DNA of 41,496 bases from Thermodesulfovibrio aggregans (lineage in GTDB: Bacteria > Nitrospirota > Thermodesulfovibrionia > Thermodesulfovibrionales > Thermodesulfovibrionaceae), in contig NZ_BCNO01000003.1 of the NCBI RefSeq assembly GCF_001514535.1, forward strand, positions 253,580-295,075, in the 5' to 3' direction. A model generated the notes under the pieces. That model did not search any database and was not told where the DNA came from. It saw only the letters and a program-made list of their open reading frames with translations. Below are positions 33,195-41,496 of the stretch, one piece after another. The translations under genes and the position numbers were made by a program. Numbering within the stretch: the first letter of the stretch is position 1; every line of letters begins with the position of its first letter.

Positions 33195-33733
33195 GAGACT
33201 TTTTCCTCCTCTACTGTTTGATTTTCTTCAGAAGATTCTAATTCAGAGGGTTTCATTCTGAATTTTGTTACTGTCGAAGGTTCCTTTAAACTTCTTAATG
33301 CTCCTATTGTTGCCTTAACTGAATTGAAGGGATTATGACTTCCAAGTACTTTTGCAACTACATCCTGTACACCTGCTACCTCAAAAACAGCTCTTGCAGG
33401 ACCGCCTGCAATTATACCAGTTCCTTTTGGAGCAGGATTTATTACTATAGTTGTAGCACCATATTTATATTCCACACGATGGGGAATTGTGGTATCTTTC
33501 AAAGGAAATTTTATAAGATTCTTCTTAGCTTTATCTATTGCTTTTCTTATGGCATCAGGAACTTCTGCTGCTTTTCCTTTACCAACGCCAACAATACCTG
33601 CTTCATTGCCTACAACAACCAGGGCGCTAAAAGAAAAGCGTCTGCCACCTTTTACAACCTTGGCAACTCTATTTATGTAGACTACTTTGTCTTTTAAATT
33701 CAGTTCCTGAGCATTTATTCTTTCCTGCTTCAT
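33191..33733 (-). CDS. rpsE: 30S ribosomal protein S5 (uS5)
   Basis: The 180 residues contain the S5 double-stranded RNA-binding domain ([21 protein letters not shown]) and the C-terminal domain ([19 protein letters not shown]). The protein helps decoding fidelity. An acidic tail ([15 protein letters not shown]) extends it. It lies between rplR and rplO. Confidence 0.97.
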   Translation of the reverse strand: MKQERINAQELNLKDKVVYINRVAKVVKGGRRFSFSALVVVGNEAGIVGVGKGKAAEVPDAIRKAIDKAKKNLIKFPLKDTTIPHRVEYKYGATTIVINPAPKGTGIIAGGPARAVFEVAGVQDVVAKVLGSHNPFNSVKATIGALRSLKEPSTVTKFRMKPSELESSEENQTVEEEKVS

Positions 33734-33742
33734 TGCTCCTCC

Positions 33743-34102
33743 CTAGAATTGTAATCCCTTCTGCCTTGCAGCATCTGCAAGAGCTTTAACACATCCATGA
33801 TATTTATAACCTGCTCTGTCAAAAACAACCTTTGTTATTCCTGCTTTAAGAGCTCTCTCTGCAATTAGTTCTCCAACTTTCATAGCAAACTCTTTATTGC
33901 CCTTATGACCTGGTAATTCTCTTAATTCTTTCTCAAGAGTTGAAGCAGATACAAGAGTATGTCCCTTCGTATCATCAATAATCTGTGCATATATATGATT
34001 GAGACTTCTAAACACACAAAGTCTTGGTCTGTCAGGAGTTCCAAAAACTTTTTTTCTGATTCTCTTACGTCTTCTTTCCCTTAATTCCACTTTAGTGCGC
34101 AA
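33743..34102 (-). CDS. rplR: 50S ribosomal protein L18 (uL18)
   Basis: The 119 residues match uL18, a 5S rRNA-binding protein ([41 protein letters not shown]). The start at 34102 may be GCG-preceded in sequence; the residues [14 protein letters not shown] fit the family N-terminus. It lies 14 bases after rplF. Confidence 0.95.
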   Translation of the reverse strand: MRTKVELRERRRKRIRKKVFGTPDRPRLCVFRSLNHIYAQIIDDTKGHTLVSASTLEKELRELPGHKGNKEFAMKVGELIAERALKAGITKVVFDRAGYKYHGCVKALADAARQKGLQF

Positions 34103-34116
34103 TGTTAACCCTCCCC

Positions 34117-34659
34117 CTATTTCTTTCCTGTCTTTCCGGGTTTTAATTTTAAAACTTCATCGGCATATCTAATTCCTTTACCCTTATAAGCATCTGGCGG
34201 TCTTACAGCTCTCAGGTTAGCAGCTACCTGTCCAACAAGCTGTTTATCAATACCATATAGAGTAATTGTTGTTTGCTTCTCATCAACAGTAGCTTTAATA
34301 CCCTCTGGAAGAGCAAACTCTACTGGATGAGAATATCCAACATTAAGTATGAGCTTATTTCCACTTATCTGAGCTCTGTAACCAACACCATGAATTTGAA
34401 GAGTTTTGGTAAAACCCTGTGAAACTCCTATAACCATATTGGCTATTAAGCTTCTTGCAAGTCCATGCAGAGCTCTTTGTTTTGAAATATCGGAATCTCT
34501 TGTAACAACTACTGTCTTATTATCTATGGTTACTCCTATTCCTTCGGGCAGTTCATAGCTTAACTGTCCTTTTGGACCTTTAACAATTACTTTTTTATTT
34601 TCTAATGTTACATTTACTCCATCTGGTATTGTAATTGGTTTTCTTCCTATCCTTGACAT
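34117..34659 (-). CDS. rplF: 50S ribosomal protein L6 (uL6)
   Basis: The protein is [17 protein letters not shown]... to a GKTGKK end, 180 residues with both L6 repeats; it sits near the sarcin-ricin loop. A longer frame starts at 34686, but the ATG at 34659 is preferred. It has AGGTGAAAGG just upstream, begins with the universal SRIGRKPI, and avoids overlapping rpsH. Confidence 0.96.
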   Translation of the reverse strand: MSRIGRKPITIPDGVNVTLENKKVIVKGPKGQLSYELPEGIGVTIDNKTVVVTRDSDISKQRALHGLARSLIANMVIGVSQGFTKTLQIHGVGYRAQISGNKLILNVGYSHPVEFALPEGIKATVDEKQTTITLYGIDKQLVGQVAANLRAVRPPDAYKGKGIRYADEVLKLKPGKTGKK

Positions 34660-34670
34660 CCTTTCACCTC

Positions 34671-35066
34671 TTACCATACATAGCATATTACTTCTCCACC
34701 GACTCCTCTACGTCGGCATTCCTTATCAGTCATAACACCTTGCGATGTGGTCAATATAGCTATACCAAGCCCTCCCATAACACGAGGAATCTCCTCCTTA
34801 CTGACATATACTCTTCTACCAGGTTTACTGACACGCTCCAAATTTGAAATTACAGAATCACCATCTGGAGTATACTTCAAGTTTATTCTTATGATACCCT
34901 GTTTTTTGTCTCTGTTAATCTTATAAGATTTTATAAAACCCTCTTCTTTAAGGATTTTAGCAATCTCAATTTTCATTCTTGAAGCAGGGATATCAACCTT
35001 ATCTGCTTTTACTCTTATTGCATTTCTAATTCGAGTTAGCATATCTGCAATTGGATCTGTCATCAT
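34671..35066 (-). CDS. rpsH: 30S ribosomal protein S8 (uS8)
   Basis: The 131 residues begin (M)[15 protein letters not shown] and end [11 protein letters not shown], both uS8 signatures. S8 binds central-domain 16S rRNA and represses the spc operon in E. coli. Two ATGs are adjacent at the start; the second is equally possible. Confidence 0.97.
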   Translation of the reverse strand: MMTDPIADMLTRIRNAIRVKADKVDIPASRMKIEIAKILKEEGFIKSYKINRDKKQGIIRINLKYTPDGDSVISNLERVSKPGRRVYVSKEEIPRVMGGLGIAILTTSQGVMTDKECRRRGVGGEVICYVW

Positions 35067-35077
35067 AGTACCACCTC

Positions 35078-35263
35078 TTACCAGCTTGCTTTTACAACTC
35101 CAGGGATTTTCCCTGAGTTGGCTAAAAATCTAAAACAAATTCTGCAAAGACCAAAATCTCTTAGATATCCCCTTGGACGTCCGCAAATTTTACAACGATT
35201 TCTCACTCTTACTTTAAACTTTGGTGGATACTTTGATCTTTCTATTTTACACTTCCTTGCCAC
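35078..35263 (-). CDS. rpsN: 30S ribosomal protein S14 type Z (uS14)
   Basis: This is the short, zinc-binding 61-residue form with C24/C27 and C40/C43 ([20 protein letters not shown]), as in thermophiles and Gram-positives. It sits 10 bases after rplE, its usual place. Confidence 0.97.
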   Translation of the reverse strand: MARKCKIERSKYPPKFKVRVRNRCKICGRPRGYLRDFGLCRICFRFLANSGKIPGVVKASW

Positions 35264-35273
35264 AAACTCCTCC

Positions 35274-35834
35274 TTATCTTATTGGCATTCCAAATTCTTT
35301 CAATAATGCTAAAGCCTCTTCATCAGACTTAGCAGTTGTACAAATAGTTATATCAAGCCCGTGTATCATCTCAACTTTATCATAATCTATTTCAGGAAAT
35401 ATAAACTGCTCTTTAATTCCAAAAGAATAATTTCCTCTTCCATCAAAGGATTTTGGAGAAATTCCTCTAAAATCTCTTATTCTCGGTAAAGCAAGAGAAA
35501 TTAATCTATCTAAAAATTCATACATTCTTTCTCTTCTTAAGGTGACCTTACAACCTATAGGCATTCCTTTTTTAAGCTTGAACGCTGCCAGTGCCTTTTT
35601 AGCCTTTGTTATAACAGGTTTCTGACCGGTAATTAAAGCCAGTTGTTTTTCTGCAGCATCAAGAAGCTTTATGTTCTGTATTGCCTCTCCAAGGGTCACA
35701 TGAACAATTATTTTTTCAAGACGTGGAACCTGCATCACATTTTTATAGTTGAACTTCTTCATTAGTGCTGGAACAATCTCTTTCAGATATTTTTCTTTAA
35801 GACGAGGTACATATTTTTTTGCTTCATCGTTCAT
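35274..35834 (-). CDS. rplE: 50S ribosomal protein L5 (uL5)
   Basis: The 186 residues contact 5S rRNA and the P-site tRNA. Characteristic are [37 protein letters not shown] and [19 protein letters not shown]. It starts at the rplX stop with a one-base overlap (TGATG). Confidence 0.97.
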   Translation of the reverse strand: MNDEAKKYVPRLKEKYLKEIVPALMKKFNYKNVMQVPRLEKIIVHVTLGEAIQNIKLLDAAEKQLALITGQKPVITKAKKALAAFKLKKGMPIGCKVTLRRERMYEFLDRLISLALPRIRDFRGISPKSFDGRGNYSFGIKEQFIFPEIDYDKVEMIHGLDITICTTAKSDEEALALLKEFGMPIR

Positions 35835-36151
35835 CAGTCAATAACCTCCTTGCACTTCTTGCAAATCCTCACCTTTCTACCATCTTCTAAAATTCTTGCC
35901 CCTATACGGGTAGGTTTATCACATTTTGGGCACATAAGCATTACTTTTGATATATGAACCGGATTTTCTCTTTCAATAATTCCACCCTGTGGATATTTAC
36001 GAGAAGGTTTCTGATGTTTCTTTACAATATTAATACCTTCTACAATAACTTTTTCATCCTTAGGGAGAACCTTTAAAACTCTTCCCTTTTTATCCTTATC
36101 TTTTCCTGATAAAACTAAAACTGTATCTCCTTTCTTAATCCTTAAACTCAC
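35834..36151 (-). CDS. rplX: 50S ribosomal protein L24 (uL24), zinc-ribbon form
   Basis: The 105-residue protein has an N-terminal KOW motif ([20 protein letters not shown]) and a C-terminal zinc ribbon with C74/C77 and C97/C100. I place the start at GTG 36151: GGAGG lies six bases upstream and MSLRIKKGD fits the family. The ATG at 36184 would overlap rplN by 20 bases and add an unlikely leader. Confidence 0.95.
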   Translation of the reverse strand: MSLRIKKGDTVLVLSGKDKDKKGRVLKVLPKDEKVIVEGINIVKKHQKPSRKYPQGGIIERENPVHISKVMLMCPKCDKPTRIGARILEDGRKVRICKKCKEVID

Positions 36152-36164
36152 TTTATTCCTCCAT

Positions 36165-36533
36165 TTAAATGACTTCTGGAGCAAGTGAAACTATTTTTGT
36201 AAATTCTTTCCATCTCAGTTCCCTTGCAACAGGTCCGAATATTCTTGTACCAATGGGTTCAAGCTGATTATTTACCAGTACAACAGCATTCTGATCAAAT
36301 CTTATATATGAACCATCAGGTCTCCTTACAGATCTGCGCAATCTCACTATTACAGCTTTTACTACCGAACCTTTCTTTATATTACTATCAGGTAGAGCTT
36401 CTTTAACACTTACCACAATAATATCCCCTAAACTTGCGTACTTTCTATTTGAACCTCCAAGTACTCTAATGCATTGTACTCTCTTTGCTCCTGAATTATC
36501 AGCAACCTCAAGAATGCTTCTTGGCTGAATCAT
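36165..36533 (-). CDS. rplN: 50S ribosomal protein L14 (uL14)
   Basis: The 122 residues ([33 protein letters not shown]) match uL14 at the subunit interface. It overlaps rpsQ by four bases (ATGA). Confidence 0.98.
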   Translation of the reverse strand: MIQPRSILEVADNSGAKRVQCIRVLGGSNRKYASLGDIIVVSVKEALPDSNIKKGSVVKAVIVRLRRSVRRPDGSYIRFDQNAVVLVNNQLEPIGTRIFGPVARELRWKEFTKIVSLAPEVI

Positions 36534-36781
36534 TGAACATCACCCTCCTTAAGAATTCTTAAAACCTTCCATCTTTTTGTTTTGCTAATTGGTTTAGACT
36601 CAATTATCTCTACCCTGTCTCCCACTTTACACATATTTTCTTCATCATGGGCTTTGTACTTTTTTCTTGTCTTAATAGTTTTTTTGTAAAGAGGATGCTG
36701 AAAAATTCTTTCCACAGAAACAACAACTGTTTTATCCATTTTATCACTTACCACTGTGCCTCTTAATATCTTTTTAGGCAT
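36530..36781 (-). CDS. rpsQ: 30S ribosomal protein S17 (uS17)
   Basis: The 83-residue OB-fold protein ([39 protein letters not shown]) binds 16S rRNA. It starts four bases after rpmC. Confidence 0.97.
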   Translation of the reverse strand: MPKKILRGTVVSDKMDKTVVVSVERIFQHPLYKKTIKTRKKYKAHDEENMCKVGDRVEIIESKPISKTKRWKVLRILKEGDVQ

Positions 36782-36785
36782 CTCC

Positions 36786-36986
36786 CTAACTCCTTATTCC
36801 TTTTTGTTTCTCTGTTATAATAGTTAAAATTCTTGCAATATCTTTTTTTACTGCTTTAATGCGTTTTACATTCTGAAGCTCACCCTTTGCAAGTTGAAAT
36901 CTCAAATTAAACAACTCTTTACGTAACTCCTGTTCCTTTTTTTTCAGTTCTTCTATTGAAAAATTTCTTAATTGTACTGCCTTCAT
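36786..36986 (-). CDS. rpmC: 50S ribosomal protein L29 (uL29)
   Basis: The 66-residue two-helix protein ([39 protein letters not shown]) is near the exit tunnel, where trigger factor and SRP dock with uL23. It overlaps the rplP stop by four bases. Confidence 0.97.
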   Translation of the reverse strand: MKAVQLRNFSIEELKKKEQELRKELFNLRFQLAKGELQNVKRIKAVKKDIARILTIITEKQKGIRS

Positions 36987-37402
36987 ACGAAGCTCTCCTG
37001 TCTTTTTACAAATTTAGTCTTAACTGGAAGTTTATGAGATGCCAATTCAAAAGCTTCTTTTGCAACCTCTTCTGAAACTCCTGACAATTCAAAGAGAATT
37101 CTACCAGGTTTAACCACTGCAACCCAGAATTCAGGATTACCTTTTCCCTTACCCATTCTTGTTTCAGCAGGTTTACGAGTAATTGGCTTATCAGGGAAAA
37201 TTCTTATCCAGAGCTTACAGCCCTTTTTAGCATGCCTCATTATAGCCACTCTTGCTGCTTCAATCTGCCTTGCTGTAATCCAAGCTGGTTCTAATGCCTT
37301 AAGTCCATATTCACCAAATGAAATTGAACTACCTCTGTAGGCAATTCCTTTCATTCTGCCTTTTTGCATTTTACGAAATTTAACTTTCTTCGGAGCTAAC
37401 AT
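36983..37402 (-). CDS. rplP: 50S ribosomal protein L16 (uL16)
   Basis: The 139 residues ([42 protein letters not shown]) match uL16, which organises the A-site tRNA elbow region. The length is normal. Confidence 0.98.
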   Translation of the reverse strand: MLAPKKVKFRKMQKGRMKGIAYRGSSISFGEYGLKALEPAWITARQIEAARVAIMRHAKKGCKLWIRIFPDKPITRKPAETRMGKGKGNPEFWVAVVKPGRILFELSGVSEEVAKEAFELASHKLPVKTKFVKRQESFV

Positions 37403-37421
37403 AATCTATTCCTCTCCATTT

Positions 37422-38069
37422 CTATTTTAAATTTACATATTGCCCAGGTTGCACTTCACCTTTAAAAATCCAGACCTTAACCCCAATTACTCCATAAGTA
37501 GTCTTTGCCTCTGCAAAACCATAATCAATATCAGCTCTAAAAGTGCTGAGAGGAACTCTTCCTTCCCTGTACCACTCAGTTCTTGCTATTTCTGCTCCTG
37601 CTAATCTACCAGCACAAGATACCTTAATGCCTTTCGCTCCAAACCTCATTGAAGAAGCAACAGCTCTCTTCATTGCCCTACGATAGGCAACTCTTTTTTC
37701 TATCTGAAGAGCTATATTTTCAGCGACAAGCTGTGCATCTAACTCTGGTCTTCTTACTTCCTGTACATCAATAGTTGCCTGTTTACCTGTAATTTCCTCA
37801 ACTTCTTTTTTTAATTTTTCAACTTCTGCACCTTTTTTACCAATAATAATTCCTGGTCTTGCTGCAAATATTAAGACCTTTATTTTTTCTCCAACTCGTT
37901 CTATTTCAATTCTTGATATGCCGGCATGATAAAGCTTTTCTTTTAACATTTTTCTAAGCTTCAGATCCTCTATTAACTGATCTGCATATCCTTTCTTAGC
38001 AAACCATCTGCTTTCCCATGTCCTTATTATCCCTAATCTATTACCTATCGGATTTGTTTTCTGCCCCAA
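37422..38069 (-). CDS. rpsC: 30S ribosomal protein S3 (uS3)
   Basis: The 215 residues begin [20 protein letters not shown] and carry a KH domain ([20 protein letters not shown]), part of the mRNA entry channel. It follows rplV by 14 bases. Confidence 0.98.
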   Translation of the reverse strand: MGQKTNPIGNRLGIIRTWESRWFAKKGYADQLIEDLKLRKMLKEKLYHAGISRIEIERVGEKIKVLIFAARPGIIIGKKGAEVEKLKKEVEEITGKQATIDVQEVRRPELDAQLVAENIALQIEKRVAYRRAMKRAVASSMRFGAKGIKVSCAGRLAGAEIARTEWYREGRVPLSTFRADIDYGFAEAKTTYGVIGVKVWIFKGEVQPGQYVNLK

Positions 38070-38083
38070 ATCAACACCTCCAG

Positions 38084-38425
38084 TTAGTTTTCTTCAATTC
38101 CAACATATATGGTAATATGTGAAGTTTTCTTTTTAATAATATTTGCTCTTCCCATAGCTCTATGCTCAATTCTCTTCATCATAGGACCCTGATCCACATA
38201 AGCTTTGACTATCTTTAATTCATCAATATCTAATCTTGGATTTTTTTGCTCTGCATTTGCCAGAGCAGATCTTAATATCTTTTCAATTATTCTTGCACCT
38301 CTGTGAGGCATATATTTAAGCATGAGCAATGCCTCACCAGCTTTTTTCCCACGAATTAAATTTATGACTCTTCTTGCTTTAGTTGGAGTTATACGTGCAT
38401 ATCTTAATATTGCCCTTGCTTCCAT
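38084..38425 (-). CDS. rplV: 50S ribosomal protein L22 (uL22)
   Basis: The 113 residues ([38 protein letters not shown]) match uL22, whose beta-hairpin lines the exit tunnel. It starts three bases after rpsS. Confidence 0.97.
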   Translation of the reverse strand: MEARAILRYARITPTKARRVINLIRGKKAGEALLMLKYMPHRGARIIEKILRSALANAEQKNPRLDIDELKIVKAYVDQGPMMKRIEHRAMGRANIIKKKTSHITIYVGIEEN

Positions 38426-38428
38426 CTT

Positions 38429-38716
38429 TTATTTCCCCTTAGCCTTTTTCTTTTCTTCAGAGCCAGCATGACCTTTAAAAGTTCTTGTAGGTGCAAACTC
38501 ACCAAGTTTATGACCAATCATATTTTCAGTCACATATACAGGAATAAACTTCTTACCATTATGTACCGCAAAGGTAAGACCAATAAATTCTGGAACAATT
38601 GTAGACCTTCTTGACCAAGTTTTTATTGGCTTTTTATCTCCTGTTTCCAGTGCTTTTTTTACCTTTTCCATAAGTTTGGCATCAACAAATGGACCTTTTT
38701 TCAGCGATCTTGCCAC
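38429..38716 (-). CDS. rpsS: 30S ribosomal protein S19 (uS19)
   Basis: The 95 residues ([54 protein letters not shown]) match uS19 in the 30S head. Confidence 0.98.
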   Translation of the reverse strand: MARSLKKGPFVDAKLMEKVKKALETGDKKPIKTWSRRSTIVPEFIGLTFAVHNGKKFIPVYVTENMIGHKLGEFAPTRTFKGHAGSEEKKKAKGK

Positions 38717-38728
38717 TTTTAACCCCCT

Positions 38729-39547
38729 TTACTTCCGCCTCTTTATTATAAACTTATCAGTTCTCTTGTTCTTTCTTGTTTTGATTCCTTCAGGTTTACC
38801 CCATGGTGTGCACGCAGGTCTTCCTCCAGAGGACTTACCTTCTCCACCGCCAAGAGGATGATCTATAGGATTCATGGCAACACCTCTAACTGAAGGTCTT
38901 CTGCCCATGTGCCTCATTCTTCCCGCTTTTCCAATAATGACATTTTCATGTTCAATATTGCTTACCTGACCTATGGTAGCAAAACAGTTAAGATTTATCA
39001 GTCTCACCTCTCCTGATGGTAGTTTTATATGTGCATATTTACCTTCTTTCGCCATGAGTTGAGCCGCAGTTCCTGCACTACGAACAAGCTTTCCTCCCCC
39101 TCCAGGATAAAGTTCAATATTATGAATCATTGTTCCCAGAGGTATTTCTCTAAGAGGTAAACTATTACCAACTTTTATCTCCACTCCTGAACCACTCATT
39201 ACCTTATCACCTACTTTTAATCCATCAGGTGCAAGAATATATCTGTACTCACCATCTACGTATTTTAATAGCGCTATTCTTGCTGATCTATTAGGATCGT
39301 ACTCAATGCTTTCTACTGTTGCTGGAATTCCGTGTTTATTTCTTTTAAAATCTATAATCCTATAGAGTTTTCTATTACCTCCACCTTTTAACCATGATGT
39401 GATTCTACCCTGATTGTTTCTACCTTTTGCCTTTTTAATACATACTGTTAAAGGCTTATAAGGTTCCTCTCTTGTTATTTCGCTAAAATCAGAAAATGTT
39501 ACAAATCTTCTACCTGGTGATGTTGGTTTGCATCTTTTTATACCCAT
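38729..39547 (-). CDS. rplB: 50S ribosomal protein L2 (uL2)
   Basis: The 272 residues match uL2 near the peptidyl-transferase centre ([38 protein letters not shown]). The conserved histidine of the MNPIDHP loop is present. It overlaps rplW by one base. Confidence 0.98.
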   Translation of the reverse strand: MGIKRCKPTSPGRRFVTFSDFSEITREEPYKPLTVCIKKAKGRNNQGRITSWLKGGGNRKLYRIIDFKRNKHGIPATVESIEYDPNRSARIALLKYVDGEYRYILAPDGLKVGDKVMSGSGVEIKVGNSLPLREIPLGTMIHNIELYPGGGGKLVRSAGTAAQLMAKEGKYAHIKLPSGEVRLINLNCFATIGQVSNIEHENVIIGKAGRMRHMGRRPSVRGVAMNPIDHPLGGGEGKSSGGRPACTPWGKPEGIKTRKNKRTDKFIIKRRK

Positions 39548-39834
39548 TATGCACCCTCTATTAGATCTAATTTTTCCCCTGGCTTCAGGGTAATTATTGC
39601 TTTTTTAGCTTTATTTGTTTTTGTAAAATAAAAACCTACTCGTTTAACCCGAGGTTTAATATTGATCACATTTACTTTGTCAACCTTTACCTTAAATAAT
39701 TCCTCAAAGGCTTTCTTAATCTGAACCTTATTTGCTTCTGGATGAACTTCTACAACAACTTTATTCTGTCCCTCTTTAAGATTTAAAGCTTTTTCTGTGA
39801 AAATAGGCTTTTTTATTATACTATAAATATCCAT
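39547..39834 (-). CDS. rplW: 50S ribosomal protein L23 (uL23)
   Basis: The 95 residues ([39 protein letters not shown]) match uL23, a docking site for trigger factor and SRP at the tunnel exit. Confidence 0.97.
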   Translation of the reverse strand: MDIYSIIKKPIFTEKALNLKEGQNKVVVEVHPEANKVQIKKAFEELFKVKVDKVNVINIKPRVKRVGFYFTKTNKAKKAIITLKPGEKLDLIEGA

Positions 39835-40466
39835 TAGGAAACCCCCTTGATGTCAAGCAACTTATCAAGTCCTGCAACTGTGAATATTACCTTATCAAAC
39901 ATTACCACATGATAAGCATTCAGGTCTTCTGCCCTTACAACACCTACATATGGAATATTCCTTGCCGAAAGAAGTATCTTTTCATCTTTTTCTGGAAGAG
40001 CTATAAGCACAGATTGTCCTTGCAGTTGCAAATTCTTTAAAATCTCTACCATATCTTTAGTCTTTATTCTTTCAAGTGATAGTTTATCAAGTAACAAAAT
40101 TTCATTATCTTTATATTTCATCGTAAGAGCTTTAAACAAAGCTGTATCCTTCATCTGCTTTGGTAGCTGTACATAGTAATCTCTTGGCTTAGGACCAAAT
40201 ACTATTCCACCTTTTCTCCACAGAGGAGACCTTATACTACCATGTCTTGCTCTTCCTGTATGTTTTTGTCTCCATGGCTTTCTTCCACCACCAGATACTT
40301 CAGCTCTTGTTTTTGTAGAATGAGTTCCCTGTCTCTGATTAGCCATGTAAGCAACCACTACTGTATGAACTACAGATTCATGAGCAGGATTGTCAAATAC
40401 AATCTCTGGAACTTCTTTTTTCCCAACTATATTATTATTGATATCTCTTATCTCAATCTCCATCAT
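39834..40466 (-). CDS. rplD: 50S ribosomal protein L4 (uL4)
   Basis: The 210 residues include the long tunnel loop ([40 protein letters not shown]). In E. coli L4 represses the S10 operon. I prefer ATG 40466, which overlaps the rplC stop as ATGA like its neighbours, with GGAAGG upstream; the ATG at 40481 lies inside rplC. Confidence 0.95.
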   Translation of the reverse strand: MMEIEIRDINNNIVGKKEVPEIVFDNPAHESVVHTVVVAYMANQRQGTHSTKTRAEVSGGGRKPWRQKHTGRARHGSIRSPLWRKGGIVFGPKPRDYYVQLPKQMKDTALFKALTMKYKDNEILLLDKLSLERIKTKDMVEILKNLQLQGQSVLIALPEKDEKILLSARNIPYVGVVRAEDLNAYHVVMFDKVIFTVAGLDKLLDIKGVS

Positions 40467-41080
40467 GCCTCTACCTTCCATATTTCTAAGATTCCATTTT
40501 CACCACCCGGAACAGCACCTTTGATAAGTATCAAATTCTGTTCCGGAATAACATCAACAACTTTTAAATTCTTTACTGTTACTGTCTCATTTCCCATGTG
40601 ACCAGCCATACGTTTGCCTTTCCATACTCTTGAAGGGAAAGAGCTTGCACCAATAGAACCAGGAGCTCTGTTAAACATAGAACCATGACTGTCCGGTCCA
40701 CCTGCAAAATTATGTCTTTTCATAACACCCTGAAATCCTTTTCCTTTTGAAGTTCCCCTTACACTCACCACATCTCCCTTTGTAAATATCTCCACAGTAA
40801 CTTTATCCCCTACATTAAATCCTGTCATTCTAAACTCTTTTAAAACTCTGCAAGGAGGAACTCCAGCTTTCTTAAAAATTCCAAGCAAAGGTTTAGGAAC
40901 ATTTTTTTCCTTCTTTACTTCCTTAAAACCAAGTTGAACTGCCTCATAACCATCTTTTTCCTTGCTTCTTACCTGCACAACCCAGCAAGGTCCTGCTTCT
41001 ATCACAGTCACAGGAATAACCCTGCCTTCTTCATCAAATATTTGAGTCATTCCTACTTTTCTACCTAAAATTCCCTTCAT
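40463..41080 (-). CDS. rplC: 50S ribosomal protein L3 (uL3)
   Basis: The 205 residues ([50 protein letters not shown]-like [20 protein letters not shown]) match uL3, an early 50S assembly protein. Both ends overlap neighbours by four bases. Confidence 0.98.
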   Translation of the reverse strand: MKGILGRKVGMTQIFDEEGRVIPVTVIEAGPCWVVQVRSKEKDGYEAVQLGFKEVKKEKNVPKPLLGIFKKAGVPPCRVLKEFRMTGFNVGDKVTVEIFTKGDVVSVRGTSKGKGFQGVMKRHNFAGGPDSHGSMFNRAPGSIGASSFPSRVWKGKRMAGHMGNETVTVKNLKVVDVIPEQNLILIKGAVPGGENGILEIWKVEA

Positions 41081-41382
41081 AGCTTTATCTCCACATCTAC
41101 CCCTGCAGAAAGCTCTAACTTCATTAGAGCTTCCACTGTTTCGGGGGTGGGATCATGTATGTCTATCAATCTTTTATGCACTCTTATTTCAAACTGCTCT
41201 CTTGATTTTTTGTCCTGGTTTGTAGATCTCAAAACTGTATATCTACTTATTTTTGTTGGCAAAGGAACAGGACCAGAAATTCTGGCACCTGTCCTTTTGA
41301 CAGTATCAACTATCTCTTTAACAGACTGATCTAAAACTCTATGGTCGTAAGCTTTTAATTTTATTCTAATCTTTTGGTCCAT
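41077..41382 (-). CDS. rpsJ: 30S ribosomal protein S10 (uS10)
   Basis: The 101 residues ([55 protein letters not shown]) match uS10 in the 30S head, also a NusB partner in antitermination. It begins two bases after tuf. Confidence 0.98.
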   Translation of the reverse strand: MDQKIRIKLKAYDHRVLDQSVKEIVDTVKRTGARISGPVPLPTKISRYTVLRSTNQDKKSREQFEIRVHKRLIDIHDPTPETVEALMKLELSAGVDVEIKL

Positions 41383-41384
41383 CT

Positions 41385-41496
41385 TTACTCCAGCACCTCT
41401 GTAACTACACCTGCACCTACTGTTCTTCCACCCTCTCTTATGGCAAACCTAAGTCCCTCTTCCATTGCTATCGGTGCTATCAACTCCACTGTCAGA
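41385..41496 (-). CDS. tuf: Elongation factor Tu, C-terminal end (cut by window edge)
   Basis: The last 36 codons read [20 protein letters not shown] and then [16 protein letters not shown] before a TAA, the conserved C-terminus of EF-Tu ([15 protein letters not shown]). EF-Tu brings aminoacyl-tRNA to the ribosome. The rest lies beyond the window. It is upstream of rpsJ, the usual str-S10 junction. Confidence 0.96.
   Translation of the reverse strand, partial: LTVELIAPIAMEEGLRFAIREGGRTVGAGVVTEVLE

Overview
The window looks like a chromosomal segment of an AT-rich, anaerobic, probably thermophilic bacterium. The gene set best fits a deep-branching Nitrospirota such as Thermodesulfovibrio. This assignment rests on protein flavour and context only (fused acyl-CoA dehydratase-type activase, UbiD, futile-free anaerobic gene set, zinc-ribbon ribosomal proteins); no database search was possible.

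Layout. (1) 1-337 is the right end of an IS256-family insertion sequence that has landed inside a sensor histidine kinase gene. The kinase, missing its N-terminus, continues to 2257 and is followed by an intact NarL/LuxR-type response regulator (to 2891). (2) 2869-18060, minus strand, is a long and almost gapless run. In transcription order it holds ubiD, a 1384-residue fused CoA-dehydratase activase, a 31-residue bS22-like ribosomal protein, a small coiled-coil protein, a core-MetE-like methyltransferase, tmk, holB, ricT (PSP1), metG, radC, a DUF4405 membrane protein with a duplicated C-terminal repeat, an FmdB-type zinc ribbon, glpX and an MFS transporter. Starts and stops commonly overlap, which suggests one or a few long operons led by a strong-looking promoter just before ubiD. 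(3) 18198-20364, plus strand, is a cheW-MCP chemotaxis pair. (4) 20368-23553 is a thiamine operon, thiSGEC, controlled by a TPP riboswitch with a well-formed intrinsic terminator and closed by another terminator; a small HMA metallochaperone follows. (5) 23810-41496, minus strand, is translation: tuf (partial), the S10-spc-alpha ribosomal protein cluster with secY, map, infA and rpoA, then tRNA-Asn, then rplT-pheS-pheT.

How the genes work together. The right half is the standard translation and secretion block, with two gaps: no rpmD between rpsE and rplO, and no adk between secY and map. rplT has lost its usual partners infC and rpmI and heads a pheST operon. PheT lacks the N-terminal OB-fold tRNA-binding domain. 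The left block mixes DNA maintenance and replication (holB, tmk, radC), aminoacylation (metG) and anaerobic enzymology (UbiD, activase, MetE-like).

Six real genes are too short or atypical to be obvious and were found by reading the sequence: the bS22-like gene, rpmJ (TTG start), the fmdB-like gene, the tuf 3' end, the transposase 3' end and tRNA-Asn. Start sites of metG, rplF, rplX and rplD were moved on the basis of ribosome binding sites. I see no CRISPR array, phage or defence island and no wholly new system. The most notable items are the bS22-like gene, the domain-deleted PheT, the double-ATPase activase next to UbiD, the core-MetE homologue, and the kinase re-started from within an IS element. 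No gene-free stretch exceeds 300 bases.
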